A DNA stretch of 64,000 bases from Bacteroidota bacterium (GCA_002746305.1 NVWV01000002.1:107737-171736), one strand, 5' to 3'. Positions 52,437 through 61,808 are shown, numbered from the stretch's first letter. Program-made: numbers and translations. Notes: generated from the letters alone by a model not told the origin.

Positions 52437-52928
52437 TTAATGTTGATGCCCCTCTGGTCCGTGAACATGACCGTGAGCAATTTCTTCTTCTGTAGCTTCT
52501 CTCAGGCTAGCAATGCTTCCTGTGAAACGCAACTCCTTTCCAGCTAACTGGTGGTTGAAGTCAATTTTTACTTTGTCATCTGTGATAGTCTGTACTACAC
52601 CTACCATTGGATGACCTTCTTGATTCGTTAATTGAAGTTGTGCTCCTTCAAATACTTCTGTACTCATTGAACCGTCAACCATAAAGATTTCCTTGTCCAA
52701 ATCCGAAATAGCTTCTGGGTTCAGTTCACCATATCCTTCAGCGGCTGATACCTTAAAATCATAACTATCTCCTTCCGACAATCCTTCTAACTGTCGCTCA
52801 AAACCTGGTATCATCATACCATGTCCGTGAAGATATGTTAATGGAGTATCACCTGAAGCATCTAGTTGCTGCCCTTCCACATCCAAAGCATAATTTACGC
52901 CTACAACAGCGTTTTTTACTATTTTCAT
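52437..52928 (-). CDS. slyD: SlyD-like FKBP-type peptidyl-prolyl isomerase
   Basis: The protein has 163 residues. The FKBP core begins VGVNYALDVEGQQLDASGDTPL and carries the insert-in-flap domain typical of SlyD: AEGYGELNPEAI then LTNQEGHPMVGVVQTI. The C-terminus is His-rich (AHGHVHGPEGHQH), suited to nickel or zinc binding, but shorter and with fewer Cys than E. coli SlyD. It acts in the cytoplasm on prolyl bonds and perhaps in metal delivery. Confidence 0.9.
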   Translation of the reverse strand: MKIVKNAVVGVNYALDVEGQQLDASGDTPLTYLHGHGMMIPGFERQLEGLSEGDSYDFKVSAAEGYGELNPEAISDLDKEIFMVDGSMSTEVFEGAQLQLTNQEGHPMVGVVQTITDDKVKIDFNHQLAGKELRFTGSIASLREATEEEIAHGHVHGPEGHQH

Positions 52929-52933
52929 TGGTG

Positions 52934-52941
52934 CAAAGGTA
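52934..52941 (-). promoter_or_regulatory. -7 promoter element (TACCTTTG) 5 nt from the start codon
   Basis: Leftward TAnnTTTG match with five bases before the slyD ATG, as seen at several other genes here. Confidence 0.5.
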
Positions 52942-53023
52942 GTTCTTACACCTAAATATTAAACTATGTACACCTATTGTTTTATTTAGTCAAAAGTTTC
53001 CCAATAGTATACATTCGCAGCCA

Positions 53024-53422
53024 ATGAAATATACACGTATTCCTGAAGACGAATTAAAGGAATTAGAATCAGAGTTTATTAATTTTTTGGTCGTAAATGG
53101 TATCACTGCAGATGATTGGGTTTCCATTAAGGAAAATGAGCCTGTTCATGCGAATGAAGTCATAAATCAGTTTAGTGATGTGGTCTGGGAGAGCATTTTA
53201 AGAGGCACTTCTTTTTTGAACAAAGTGGAATCAGATGTGGCTTACTATTTTAAATGCGAATCTGATGAAATACATCTCAAACGTATTCTTACTTCAGAAC
53301 ACGGTATGGAAAGACAACAGGTTTCGAAGAAATACGCTAAGACAAGGGAAGTGGAAATTTTCGAAATGATTCAAAATGGCTGTACCATTAGCGATGGAAC
53401 AGATTATGATACACTTGAGTAA
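53024..53422 (+). CDS. DUF6495 family protein
   Basis: The protein has 132 residues, cytoplasmic. The start MKYTRIPEDELKELESEFINFLVVNGI and the later FSDVVWESILRGTSFL match the small Bacteroidota family DUF6495, whose function is unknown. An imperfect -7 box (TACATTCG) lies 8 nt upstream. The 3' end is two bases from that of the convergent lipoprotein gene. Confidence 0.8.
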   Translation: MKYTRIPEDELKELESEFINFLVVNGITADDWVSIKENEPVHANEVINQFSDVVWESILRGTSFLNKVESDVAYYFKCESDEIHLKRILTSEHGMERQQVSKKYAKTREVEIFEMIQNGCTISDGTDYDTLE

Positions 53423-53424
53423 CT

Positions 53425-54129
53425 TTATCGTTTGACCCGTGGAGCCTCTTCGCTCATCTTTTCTTTTAGCTTCTCAAACTTATTGGGTCGTATTTCCCTA
53501 GCTGTGTAAATCACTTTGTAGCTGAAATAGTCAATTTCAAACTTTAAAAATACGGAGCCATCACTTTTATTAATGAAGTAGTTCCATAGTTCATCATTCA
53601 CATCTTTGTACTTGGACTTATCTATTCTAAGATCTTCTGCATACCAATATTTTAGCGTAAGGTATTTTCGGCTGTTATCTTTAGCATCTATGGCTTGAGC
53701 ACCAATGGCAAGATCCTTCAACTCGTAGCCCAGAATAACCAACTTTTCTTGACTTCCTCTAAGGTCATTTAGTTTGACCATATTTTGTGTACTTGCATTG
53801 CGTACAAAAAGGGAATCAGAATTATTGTACTTCTCGATTACTTCATTGTTTTTGATATCAATGTAGTATAAGTCATACCCTTTTGTAGAAGCACCATTAT
53901 ACTTACGTTGGATATCACCATTTTTAAAAATGGTTAAGTACATCTCATTACCAAAAAGAGCTTTCTTGTTCTTTTCAAAAGCAGTATCAACATTTTGAAC
54001 TACTTCTACGTCATATATAATTGTTCCTTTAAAAAGATCAACTTTTTCTCCTGTAGCTGTAGTTACAGTCTTACATCCCACTGTTGCGAGTAAGAGTGCA
54101 CCTATGAGATATTTATTTATTACGTTCAC
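53425..54129 (-). CDS. Lipoprotein of unknown family
   Basis: With a GTG start the protein is 234 residues and has a clean lipoprotein signal: LIGALLLATVGCK, acylated Cys19. The mature part is beta-rich, with GTIIYDVEVVQNVDTAF and NEMYLTIFKNGDIQRKY recalling GLPGLI/DUF4412-like proteins, but I cannot assign it. A TTG ten codons upstream is possible. The start lies 17 bp inside the terC 3' end, so it is probably co-transcribed with terC. Confidence 0.68.
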   Translation of the reverse strand: MNVINKYLIGALLLATVGCKTVTTATGEKVDLFKGTIIYDVEVVQNVDTAFEKNKKALFGNEMYLTIFKNGDIQRKYNGASTKGYDLYYIDIKNNEVIEKYNNSDSLFVRNASTQNMVKLNDLRGSQEKLVILGYELKDLAIGAQAIDAKDNSRKYLTLKYWYAEDLRIDKSKYKDVNDELWNYFINKSDGSVFLKFEIDYFSYKVIYTAREIRPNKFEKLKEKMSEEAPRVKR

Positions 54130-54952
54130 GTGCTTGTATGGCTTGTTGCTCTTCGGCAATTAGTTTCTTCTGATATTTGCTTTGTACCAAATCTATTACA
54201 ATAAGTACGCCAATTACAAAATAGAACGTCGTTTTACTCATTTTCTCTATTGGGCTACCAGCAATATGCAGGTCCGCCAATTCACCACCTTCGGTAATAA
54301 GCATAATTCCTACAATGAACAGGACAAAAAGGCCAAGTACTTCGTACAATCTATTCTTCTGTAAAAACTCAGAAACCTTGTCCGCTAACCAAATCATTAA
54401 CATACCTCCTATAATGATGGCGGTTGACATAATTATGATATCGACTGTAGAGAACACTCCATGCGTGTCTTCTTCTCCTCCTACAAGTGCCATAGCACTC
54501 AGGATTGAGTCAAAAGAGAATACCAAGTTCATCACAACGATCATGGTAATTACAGAACGTACTGTTGAAGATTCTTTTTCTCCTTCATTAATATCATGGA
54601 TGGGCGACATCATGTGCCAAATTTCCTTGACAGCGGTGTACAGTATAAAAGCTCCTCCTAGTAAAACAATTAAGGTGTGTAAGTTAAAATGTCCACTTGC
54701 AAAACCCCAATCAAATGAAAACAAATCATTTTGGACATAGGCAATTAGATTCACCAATAGGAAGAGTAGTACAATACGCAAAATGATAGCAACACCAATA
54801 CCCATTTTTCGTACATAACTCTGACTTTCTTTTGGAGCTCTCTTACTCTCTAAGGATATGTAAAGTAGATTGTCAAAACCCAGTACAGCTTGCAACAATA
54901 CAAGCATTACTAAAGTGGATAGATTGGCTAGTGTAAAAATTTCTGATATCAT
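54113..54952 (-). CDS. TerC family integral membrane protein
   Basis: The protein has 279 residues and about seven membrane helices. The TerC motif LVMLVLLQAVLGFDNLLYI holds the conserved Asp-Asn, and VMNLVFSFDSILSAMAL the second conserved FSxDS element. TerC proteins are linked to tellurite and metal-ion tolerance and, more recently, to manganese export during protein secretion. It is followed in overlap by the lipoprotein gene. Confidence 0.9.
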   Translation of the reverse strand: MISEIFTLANLSTLVMLVLLQAVLGFDNLLYISLESKRAPKESQSYVRKMGIGVAIILRIVLLFLLVNLIAYVQNDLFSFDWGFASGHFNLHTLIVLLGGAFILYTAVKEIWHMMSPIHDINEGEKESSTVRSVITMIVVMNLVFSFDSILSAMALVGGEEDTHGVFSTVDIIIMSTAIIIGGMLMIWLADKVSEFLQKNRLYEVLGLFVLFIVGIMLITEGGELADLHIAGSPIEKMSKTTFYFVIGVLIVIDLVQSKYQKKLIAEEQQAIQARERNK

Positions 54953-54973
54953 TTTAAACGTTTAATAGCTTGA

Positions 54974-56416
54974 TTATTTCTTCGGAGTAGATTCTAAAAC
55001 AGCCAATAAAAACTTCCAAAATTTGGCAGTAGACTTAATCCCACATCTTTCATCTGGGCTATGTGCTCCTTTAATGGTAGGACCAAAACTAATCATATCT
55101 AGACCGGGATATCGTTCTCCTAAAAGGCCGCATTCCAATCCAGCATGAATTGCCATTACTTTTGGCTCTTCGTTGTTAAATAATTCCTTGTACTTAGCAA
55201 CCAAAACATCTAAAATAGGAGAGGTGGGGTTGGGAGACCAACCTGGATATGAACCTCCATGAATCACTTTAGCACCCATTAGGTGAAAGGGTGCAGCTAC
55301 CGTATAGGCGACATCATATTTACCACTTTCTACTGAGCTTCTTTGAAGACTCTGAGTAACAAACTCACCATCTTTTACGATTACTCTTGCAAATGACGTT
55401 GAGGTCTCTACCAATCCTTCAATGGCTCTACTGTATCTAAACACGCCATTGTAGCAAGCATATATAGCTGTAGTTACCTTCTTTGTATCTTCCAAAGACA
55501 TTGCTTTAGAAGTGTCATCAATAGCTTCTATTTCAATGTTTAAACTACTATCTTGTATAGTGTACTCTGCTTTGATGTCCGCAGCTCTTTTATTGAACTC
55601 CGTTATATACTCTGGGCTAGCTGACACAGTTGCGAAACTCTCTCGAGGTATGGCATTGCGTAAACTGCCTCCGTTTATGCTTACAATTTGAAGGTTGAAC
55701 TTCTCGCAATTGTACATCATACGATTCATGATTTTATTGGCATTCCCCAATTCTTCATTGATTTGCACTCCTGAATGTCCCCCGTTTAAACCGTTTACCA
55801 CAATTTTATAGGTTTTAGAGCCTGAAGCTATCCCTACTTCTGTATAGTCATATGATGTATTGGTGTCTATACCGCCGGCACATCCAATACTAAATTCGTC
55901 ATCATCTTCCGTATCCAGATTTAAAAGGATTGTTCCATCTAATTTACCTTTTTCCAGTTCCATAGCACCAGTCATTCCTGTTTCTTCATCTATGGTAAAA
56001 AGGGCCTCTATAGCAGGGTGAGAAACGTTAGTAGATGTAAGAATTGCCATGATGGCAGCAACTCCCATACCATTATCAGCTCCTAGAGTAGTACCCTTTG
56101 CTCGTACCCAATCTCCGTCTATATACATCTCAATGCCTTGTGTATTGAAGTCAAAATTGGTGTCTGCATTCTTTTGGTGTACCATATCCAAATGACTCTG
56201 CATAATCACTGTTTGTCTATCCTCCATACCACTTGTAGCAGGTTTCTTAATAATCACATTTCCAACAGCATCTGTGTAGGTATCCAGCCCTAGTTTAGCA
56301 CCAAAATCTTGCATAAATTTAATTACGCGTTCTTCTTGCTTACTCGGTCTTGGCACTTCATTTAGATCCGAAAAATGATTCCAAACTGCTTTTGGTTCTA
56401 GGTCTCTTACATTCAT
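54974..56416 (-). CDS. pepD: Aminoacyl-histidine dipeptidase (M20 family)
   Basis: The protein has 480 residues. Metal ligands are visible in MQSHLDMVHQ (His75, Asp77), TTLGADNGMG (Asp114), TIDEETGMTGA (general base Glu144 with Glu145) and near the C-terminus GPTIKGAHSPDE. The lid domain lies in the middle. It cleaves a broad range of dipeptides, including carnosine-like Xaa-His, in the cytoplasm with zinc. The sequence is complete; an imperfect -7 box (TAAATTCG) lies just before the ATG. Confidence 0.93.
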   Translation of the reverse strand: MNVRDLEPKAVWNHFSDLNEVPRPSKQEERVIKFMQDFGAKLGLDTYTDAVGNVIIKKPATSGMEDRQTVIMQSHLDMVHQKNADTNFDFNTQGIEMYIDGDWVRAKGTTLGADNGMGVAAIMAILTSTNVSHPAIEALFTIDEETGMTGAMELEKGKLDGTILLNLDTEDDDEFSIGCAGGIDTNTSYDYTEVGIASGSKTYKIVVNGLNGGHSGVQINEELGNANKIMNRMMYNCEKFNLQIVSINGGSLRNAIPRESFATVSASPEYITEFNKRAADIKAEYTIQDSSLNIEIEAIDDTSKAMSLEDTKKVTTAIYACYNGVFRYSRAIEGLVETSTSFARVIVKDGEFVTQSLQRSSVESGKYDVAYTVAAPFHLMGAKVIHGGSYPGWSPNPTSPILDVLVAKYKELFNNEEPKVMAIHAGLECGLLGERYPGLDMISFGPTIKGAHSPDERCGIKSTAKFWKFLLAVLESTPKK

Positions 56417-56470
56417 TGCGGCGAATTTAAGATTTAACTAAGAGTAGGGGAGAGATGTGTGAATCTTTTT

Positions 56471-58024
56471 TTATCGTAAAAGATGAATTGTTCCCGTTTC
56501 GTTGTAGGTGGCAGCTACCTTTTTTACAAATCCTTTAATCGTTACCGTATAAAAATAGACTCCGTTTTGAGCATTATTTCCATCCCATTCCGATCCTTCA
56601 AAAAACTTCTCGCCCCAACGGTTGTAAATATGAAGAGTTGCAGATTCTATGTTTTCTCCATTTACCCGAAATAGGTCATTGCGGCCATCTGCATTAGGTG
56701 TAAAGGCATTGGGGATATGATACTCCAAATCGCATCTACGTTTTACGACAGTTCTATCCTCTCCTTGGCATCCGTTGAATGCGTCCACAATCACTATATA
56801 CTCACCTAAATCAGAAACGATAATCCACTGAGTGGTATCACCGGTAGGCGTCCATTTGTATTTTTTAAACCCTTTACCAGCATCCAATACCGTCGTTTCT
56901 TTTTCCAAATCACAGATGTAATATTCTTCTCCAAGTGCAGTCCATAAGGCAGTTTGTCCATTACAATAGCCACCTGTGTGATTCTGTATAAAATTAGGAA
57001 ACTCCCAACCTATGTTTGTGAAATTAGCTGCCTGTATAGCGTCCAAAGTCACACGATTTCCTCCTGAAATAGAGTTTGGATTAGCTATAGCGTGAATGCG
57101 GCGGGAAAGATTCCCATTTTCATGTACTCCAATATACATCTTATCATCATAGGCTATCTCTAAACTGTTTATGTTCTGAGGATAGGAAAAAGCATGATAA
57201 ATCGTGCCTGGAGCGTCTATCGGATACTGAGTCACACGGCTTTGTTGATAGCCCCATGCCACATATAGTGATTTATCATTGGGAGCAAAGCACACACTCA
57301 AAGGACGATCGTCATCTGGGTCCAGTTTGCCCAAGCGTCGGATAAATGAAATATTTCCACAACTCTTATCTACACCATAGAGTTCAACCCAACTTTCTGT
57401 ATAGTTAGACACGGCCAACATCGTACCATCAAAACTGGATCGCATATCACCAGTTATTGTTCTAAAACCACCGGTCTGAGAAACCACTCCTTCAGAGATC
57501 TCATCTGGTTTTACAAGGAAGGTATGGAACTTGTCTTCTACATCAGAGGTGATAAGCCAGTAGGCATCCAGAAAACAATGCTTAACTGCGGTAAGATGCT
57601 GAGCCGAGTTCATTAGTAAAACTCTAGAGTCAAGAACATACGCATTGGTTTCAGTATTGTACTCTGCTACTCGTACTTCACCATTCCGATTAATCGCAAT
57701 AATGTAAAACAACGTTTCTTCGCTGTTTTTAGGGATGATAATAGCATCTAGAGCTTTTATGGGCACGGTTATCTGTTGCTCGGTTATATGATTGTACAAC
57801 CCATAGGCTCCCACAGAGAATACCAAAGCTCCGTTTTTATTGCTATAGCATGCACTTCCGTTTGTAGCATCCATGGGTTGTGTACCGATGGTCGTTACAC
57901 CCCCTTTGTCAAAACCCAATAAGCTATTTCTACCGAAAACCCAATATCTACGATCCAAATCCACTTGAGCTTGGGATGATATACCCATAAACACGAGTAT
58001 TAAAAAGATGATCGGAGACTTCAT
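56471..58024 (-). CDS. T9SS type B (CHU_C) secreted protein, paralogue 1
   Basis: The protein has 517 residues. The signal peptide ends at SSQAQ. A propeller-like region (about 25-345, DRRYWVFGRNSLLGFDKGG and repeated strand-turn units) is shared with the next gene. The C-terminal 90 residues are a gliding-motility-type (CHU_C, type B) sorting domain: IPNAFTPNADGRNDLF, LHIYNRWGEKFFEG, NGVYFYTVTIKGF. It should be exported by T9SS and held at the cell surface. Compared with paralogue 2 it lacks the PKD-like middle section. Confidence 0.85.
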   Translation of the reverse strand: MKSPIIFLILVFMGISSQAQVDLDRRYWVFGRNSLLGFDKGGVTTIGTQPMDATNGSACYSNKNGALVFSVGAYGLYNHITEQQITVPIKALDAIIIPKNSEETLFYIIAINRNGEVRVAEYNTETNAYVLDSRVLLMNSAQHLTAVKHCFLDAYWLITSDVEDKFHTFLVKPDEISEGVVSQTGGFRTITGDMRSSFDGTMLAVSNYTESWVELYGVDKSCGNISFIRRLGKLDPDDDRPLSVCFAPNDKSLYVAWGYQQSRVTQYPIDAPGTIYHAFSYPQNINSLEIAYDDKMYIGVHENGNLSRRIHAIANPNSISGGNRVTLDAIQAANFTNIGWEFPNFIQNHTGGYCNGQTALWTALGEEYYICDLEKETTVLDAGKGFKKYKWTPTGDTTQWIIVSDLGEYIVIVDAFNGCQGEDRTVVKRRCDLEYHIPNAFTPNADGRNDLFRVNGENIESATLHIYNRWGEKFFEGSEWDGNNAQNGVYFYTVTIKGFVKKVAATYNETGTIHLLR

Positions 58025-58036
58025 TTTGTTTGTGGG

Positions 58037-58102
58037 TTCAAAGTAACAATTAAAAAATGGCGATGGCTCTTAGCCAAAGAGTAATGACAAAAAAGGGACG
58101 AT
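58037..58102 (-). promoter_or_regulatory. Conserved upstream region of CHU_C paralogue 1
   Basis: Two blocks are shared with the region upstream of paralogue 2 (60203-60268): a 12-bp block identical in both (58037-58048) and a 23-bp block matching at 21 positions (58080-58102). The spacing between them (31 bp) and to the ATG (12 bp) is the same. It is a likely promoter and regulator site. Confidence 0.55.
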
Positions 58103-58156
58103 GTATCACGGCATAAAAAGGTTGTAATATAAATAGGGTAGAGGTCTTTTACCCTT

Positions 58157-60190
58157 TTACCTCAAAAGATGAATTGTTCCTTTTTCAGTGTACGTAACCG
58201 GGATTTTTTTTGTATATCCGTTGATAGACACCGTATAAAAGTAGACTCCGCTTTGAGCATTATTCCCATCCCATTCAGTTCCTTCAAAGATTTTCTCACC
58301 CCATCTATTATAGATATGAAGAGTTGCTGATTCTATGTTTTCTCCATTTACCCGAAATAGGTCATTGCGGCTATCTGCATTCGGTGTAAAGGCATTGGGG
58401 ATATGATATTCCAAATCACATCTCCTTTTCACAACGGTTCTGCCTTCTCCTTGGCATCCGTTGAATGCATCCACAACTACAATGTACTCACCTACATCAG
58501 AAACGATAATCCACTGAGTAGTATCACCTGTAGGCGTCCATTTATATTTTTTAAAACCCTTACCAGCATCTAAAATAGTAGTCTCCGTTTCCAAATCACA
58601 GATGTAATATTCTTCTCCAAGTTCGATCCAAATATCAGGAAACTGCCTTACTTCTATAGTGTCACTCACAATGCAGGTATTGTAGCTGATGCGTGCTTCA
58701 AATACACCTAACTCTTCCGTTCTGCTTGCGTTTAAATAACCGTCCGCCCAAATGAATGAATCGTAAGGTAGAGGAATCTCTAGAACAACAGAGGCTCCAG
58801 AGCACAAAGAGGTATCGTTGCCCAGGCTAAAACTGGGAGGATGTTTCATATCCAAAACAAAATCAAAAGTGTCTATAAACGAGCAGTAAAAAGCATAACA
58901 TTCTACATTGTAGATTCTATCTTTATCAAAACGTTTATTAATGTTAGACTCGGTCGAAGAATTGAAATCACTTCCCGGATCATCAAAATCCCAACGGATG
59001 CTGTCGTATGTATTGTCTATGTACTCTGCAATGAATTTCACATCCTTATTGGTACAGCGATTTTTATTGTCTATAAATACCGTTTTCGAAAAATCTCCGG
59101 TTTCTCCACATCCTCCTCCGGTAGTATTGCTAATAAAGGTCGGAAACTCAAAAGCCCCATCCGTCAATGGTGGGAGAGTTGCAATATCTTCCACAGCTCG
59201 GGTTCCTCCACCTCCAAAGCCATTGGGGTTTCTAACTACGTGGATGCGTCGTGATGGAATGCCGTTTTCATGTACGTTTAAGTATAAATCACCGTCTATA
59301 CCCAGTAGGATATCGTTAATGTTTTCTGAGGAATTAACCGCATTGGCTATGGAACCCCAGTTTTCAATGTCATATTGGAGTAGATTACTTTGTGCGTGAC
59401 TCCATGCTACGTAAACAGACTTGTCGTCTGGGGCAAATGAAATGCCATGTGGTTTGTTGTTTTTATCCTCAGCTTTACGCAAAATTCTGGGATTAGAAAT
59501 CGTGCCACACTTTTTGTCAAAATCATACATCTCTGCCCAGTCACCCAAATAACTAGACAAGGCGAGCAATGTACCATCGTGACTGGAAACAAAATCGCCA
59601 ACATTCCCTCTATTACTTGGGACAATGGATACCACAGGTTCAGAAATTGAATTGGGTTTTACCAAAAACGAGTAAAATCTACTTGCATTGTCTGGGAATA
59701 TCAACCAATATGCATCGCTGAAACAATGTTTTACGGCAGTCATATTTGATGCATGGCCGGTCTCGTTAAAACTACCCGGTCTCAAAACAGCCGTCTTGTT
59801 TTCGATATCTACATCTACAGTTCGCAAACCCACACCTATTTCTATTATAAAAAGATAGAATTGCGTTTCAGCTTCATTCTTGGGAATGATTAATGCGTCG
59901 TAATGTCCTATGGTGGGTGGTTTATCAAACAGTACCGAGATGAGTTCATTATTTTTTCCGTATACCGCATTACCATTAGTACTGAGAATCAAATCGCCAT
60001 CCAAATTTGAATAGCATGCTGATCCGGTATAGGCATTCAATGGCCCAGATGAGACATTAGAGACGCCAGAATTATCAAAACTGAGAACCGCATTCTTCCC
60101 AAAAACCCAATGTTTTCGAGTATGATCTACTTGAGCCATAGACGAGACACTAAGAAACAGGAAGATTAAAGATACAATGGATAACCTCAT
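58157..60190 (-). CDS. T9SS type B (CHU_C) secreted protein with PKD-like domain, paralogue 2
   Basis: The protein has 677 residues. The signal peptide ends at SMAQ. The propeller-like N-terminal region (about 22-355, KHWVFGKNAVLSFDNSG) is clearly related to paralogue 1 but diverged. An inserted PKD-like section (about 365-520, with WDFDDPGSDFNSSTESN) is absent from paralogue 1. The last 155 residues are almost the same as in paralogue 1 (136 of 155 identical by my count). It is a surface protein exported by T9SS, possibly an adhesin. Confidence 0.85.
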   Translation of the reverse strand: MRLSIVSLIFLFLSVSSMAQVDHTRKHWVFGKNAVLSFDNSGVSNVSSGPLNAYTGSACYSNLDGDLILSTNGNAVYGKNNELISVLFDKPPTIGHYDALIIPKNEAETQFYLFIIEIGVGLRTVDVDIENKTAVLRPGSFNETGHASNMTAVKHCFSDAYWLIFPDNASRFYSFLVKPNSISEPVVSIVPSNRGNVGDFVSSHDGTLLALSSYLGDWAEMYDFDKKCGTISNPRILRKAEDKNNKPHGISFAPDDKSVYVAWSHAQSNLLQYDIENWGSIANAVNSSENINDILLGIDGDLYLNVHENGIPSRRIHVVRNPNGFGGGGTRAVEDIATLPPLTDGAFEFPTFISNTTGGGCGETGDFSKTVFIDNKNRCTNKDVKFIAEYIDNTYDSIRWDFDDPGSDFNSSTESNINKRFDKDRIYNVECYAFYCSFIDTFDFVLDMKHPPSFSLGNDTSLCSGASVVLEIPLPYDSFIWADGYLNASRTEELGVFEARISYNTCIVSDTIEVRQFPDIWIELGEEYYICDLETETTILDAGKGFKKYKWTPTGDTTQWIIVSDVGEYIVVVDAFNGCQGEGRTVVKRRCDLEYHIPNAFTPNADSRNDLFRVNGENIESATLHIYNRWGEKIFEGTEWDGNNAQSGVYFYTVSINGYTKKIPVTYTEKGTIHLLR

Positions 60191-60202
60191 TTCGTTTGGA
60201 TT

Positions 60203-60268
60203 TTCAAAGTAACATACAAAAATGTGGGTATCACTGTTTCTATCTAGTAATGACGATAAAGGGACGAT
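60203..60268 (-). promoter_or_regulatory. Conserved upstream region of CHU_C paralogue 2
   Basis: This is the counterpart of 58037-58102: an identical 12-bp block at 60203-60214 and a 23-bp block at 60246-60268 with two differences, same spacing. The 31-bp spacer itself has diverged, which suggests the blocks are under selection. Confidence 0.55.
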
Positions 60269-60403
60269 TGAATTTAGGTATTATGATTTACAAAAGTGTA
60301 CTGGTCCACACTTTTCGTTATAATTTTTGCCTTTATTTGTAAGGGAAACTCGTACAATTTAGAGACCATTTTAAAACAGAATAGACTTATAGATACCTCT
60401 AAA

Positions 60404-60937
60404 ATGAACTTAACAGAATATCGAAAAAGACTACAAAATTTTGAAGATGACAAACTTATTGACGTTGTTAAGAATTATCGTCAATACGGTTACAGTGATG
60501 AAATAAGAGGAGAAGCAATTGCCATCTTAGATGAAAGAGGGATATCACAAGAAAAACTCCAAATGAAAGGTGACTTTGAGAATAAGACCTATAACGAAGC
60601 TCAGGAGCTCTATGATTCCTTCGGTTCAAATTCGAAGATAGCGTTCATTCTTTACACACTACTATTACTTTCAATGTTTGTCGTCCCTTTTCTTGTTCCT
60701 AATTCTGAAACATTCAGTTTTGCAAATACAATAGTCAACGGGATTCTTGTTGTTTCTTATTCTATATTCTTAATTAGGTCTTTTCTGAATCAAAGCAAGT
60801 TTCATAAAACAATAAACCGTGGTAATCAGGCAGAAGATGCTATCTATGTCTATATGTTTTTAGGAATGTCTTTTTACATCTTTATGTATTTCTACTTCCG
60901 TAAACAAATGAATGAAAAAATGAAATACATCCAGTAA
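60404..60937 (+). CDS. Membrane protein of unknown function
   Basis: The protein has 177 residues. The N-terminal 85 residues are cytoplasmic in character (NLTEYRKRLQNFEDDKLIDVV, DEIRGEAIAILDERGIS), followed by three hydrophobic helices (IAFILYTLLLLSMFVVPFLV, TIVNGILVVSYSIFLI, YVYMFLGMSFYIFMYFYF). No family is recognised. A longer in-frame reading 36 codons upstream contains a fake hydrophobic start; the internal ATG of MNLTEYRKR is preferred. Confidence 0.6.
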   Translation: MNLTEYRKRLQNFEDDKLIDVVKNYRQYGYSDEIRGEAIAILDERGISQEKLQMKGDFENKTYNEAQELYDSFGSNSKIAFILYTLLLLSMFVVPFLVPNSETFSFANTIVNGILVVSYSIFLIRSFLNQSKFHKTINRGNQAEDAIYVYMFLGMSFYIFMYFYFRKQMNEKMKYIQ

Positions 60938-60963
60938 ACAGGTTAGTAAATAGAATTAGATCC

Positions 60964-61371
60964 ATGAAAAAGTTAAGTCACATCCTCTTCCTACTAATTG
61001 CCACACTAACCTTTGTCTTAGTATCAACTTCAGTCCTTGGACAGGATGTTATAAAAGGAAAGTATACAGGCGAATTTGGATTAATGGGAGCGGACCTCAC
61101 TTTAAAAGAAGATGGAACTTATAAATATAAGTATGTAAATGGGGAAAGTGGAAGTGGAGCTGTTTACTACGGTAACTGGACTTTAGGTAATGATACCTTG
61201 ACGCTGAATCACCATTACTTTCGGGAAACAAAAGGTATTGGACGATCTGGAATAAGAACGAAATGCAAAAAGCATAAAACTCAGAAATTTGAAAAATGGA
61301 TATTTCAGGATGGTAGAATTTGCGTGAATAATACTAGCAATGAATACAACTGTTTAGAATTGAAGAAATGA
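60964..61371 (+). CDS. Small exported protein of unknown function
   Basis: The protein has 135 residues. A signal peptide (SVLGQ) precedes a compact beta-rich domain: KGKYTGEFGLMGADLTLKED, GNWTLGNDTLTLNHHYF and KWIFQDGRICVN. The pattern recalls lipocalin-like copies of small Bacteroidota proteins but is not assigned. Its stop overlaps the next start by 4 bp (ATGA), forming a three-gene coupled set with the following two. Confidence 0.6.
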   Translation: MKKLSHILFLLIATLTFVLVSTSVLGQDVIKGKYTGEFGLMGADLTLKEDGTYKYKYVNGESGSGAVYYGNWTLGNDTLTLNHHYFRETKGIGRSGIRTKCKKHKTQKFEKWIFQDGRICVNNTSNEYNCLELKK

Positions 61372-61808
61372 AACTAAAAATGTGCATCCTAGCAATGGGA
61401 TTTTGGACGTGTACAAACACCGTATTGGGACAAGAGAGAGAACGAATGCCCGTAGAGGAAGTTAGAGAAATTATACAATTAGCAATTGATTTACCTGAGC
61501 TACAAGAGTATTACCACATTAAAACAGACTCTTCAAGAATCCCATTGATTATTGCTGAATATGGGCTTATTAATTCTAAAAACATGAAAGGAATTAACAA
61601 GTTTGGAAATGAAATCATAATCCTAAATGAATCTGAAATAAGAGGAAAACATTTAAAAAACTACTTACAAATTGGTGATTGGACATATGTTGGAAATACA
61701 TTAAGACTTCAGCTTTCATACACCGTTGAAGGAATTATAATCAACTATATGTTCGTCAGAAAAGATGAAAAATGGATAGTTGAAAATTCTTTGATCATGG
61801 AACGATGA
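61368..61808 (+). CDS. Small exported protein of unknown function
   Basis: The protein has 146 residues. A signal peptide (TVLGQ) is followed by a helical start (VEEVREIIQLAIDLPELQEYYH) and beta segments (RLQLSYTVEGIIINYMFVRKD). No family is recognised. It overlaps both neighbours by 4 bp, so the three genes are translated together. Confidence 0.6.
   Translation: MKLKMCILAMGFWTCTNTVLGQERERMPVEEVREIIQLAIDLPELQEYYHIKTDSSRIPLIIAEYGLINSKNMKGINKFGNEIIILNESEIRGKHLKNYLQIGDWTYVGNTLRLQLSYTVEGIIINYMFVRKDEKWIVENSLIMER

Noticed and set aside
54315..54740. Long open frame antisense to terC (141 codons)
   Set aside because: Lies wholly inside the clear TerC gene on the other strand and has no family features.
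58941..59399. Long open frame antisense to the CHU_C paralogue (152 codons)
   Set aside because: A shadow of the coding strand of a well-supported secreted protein.
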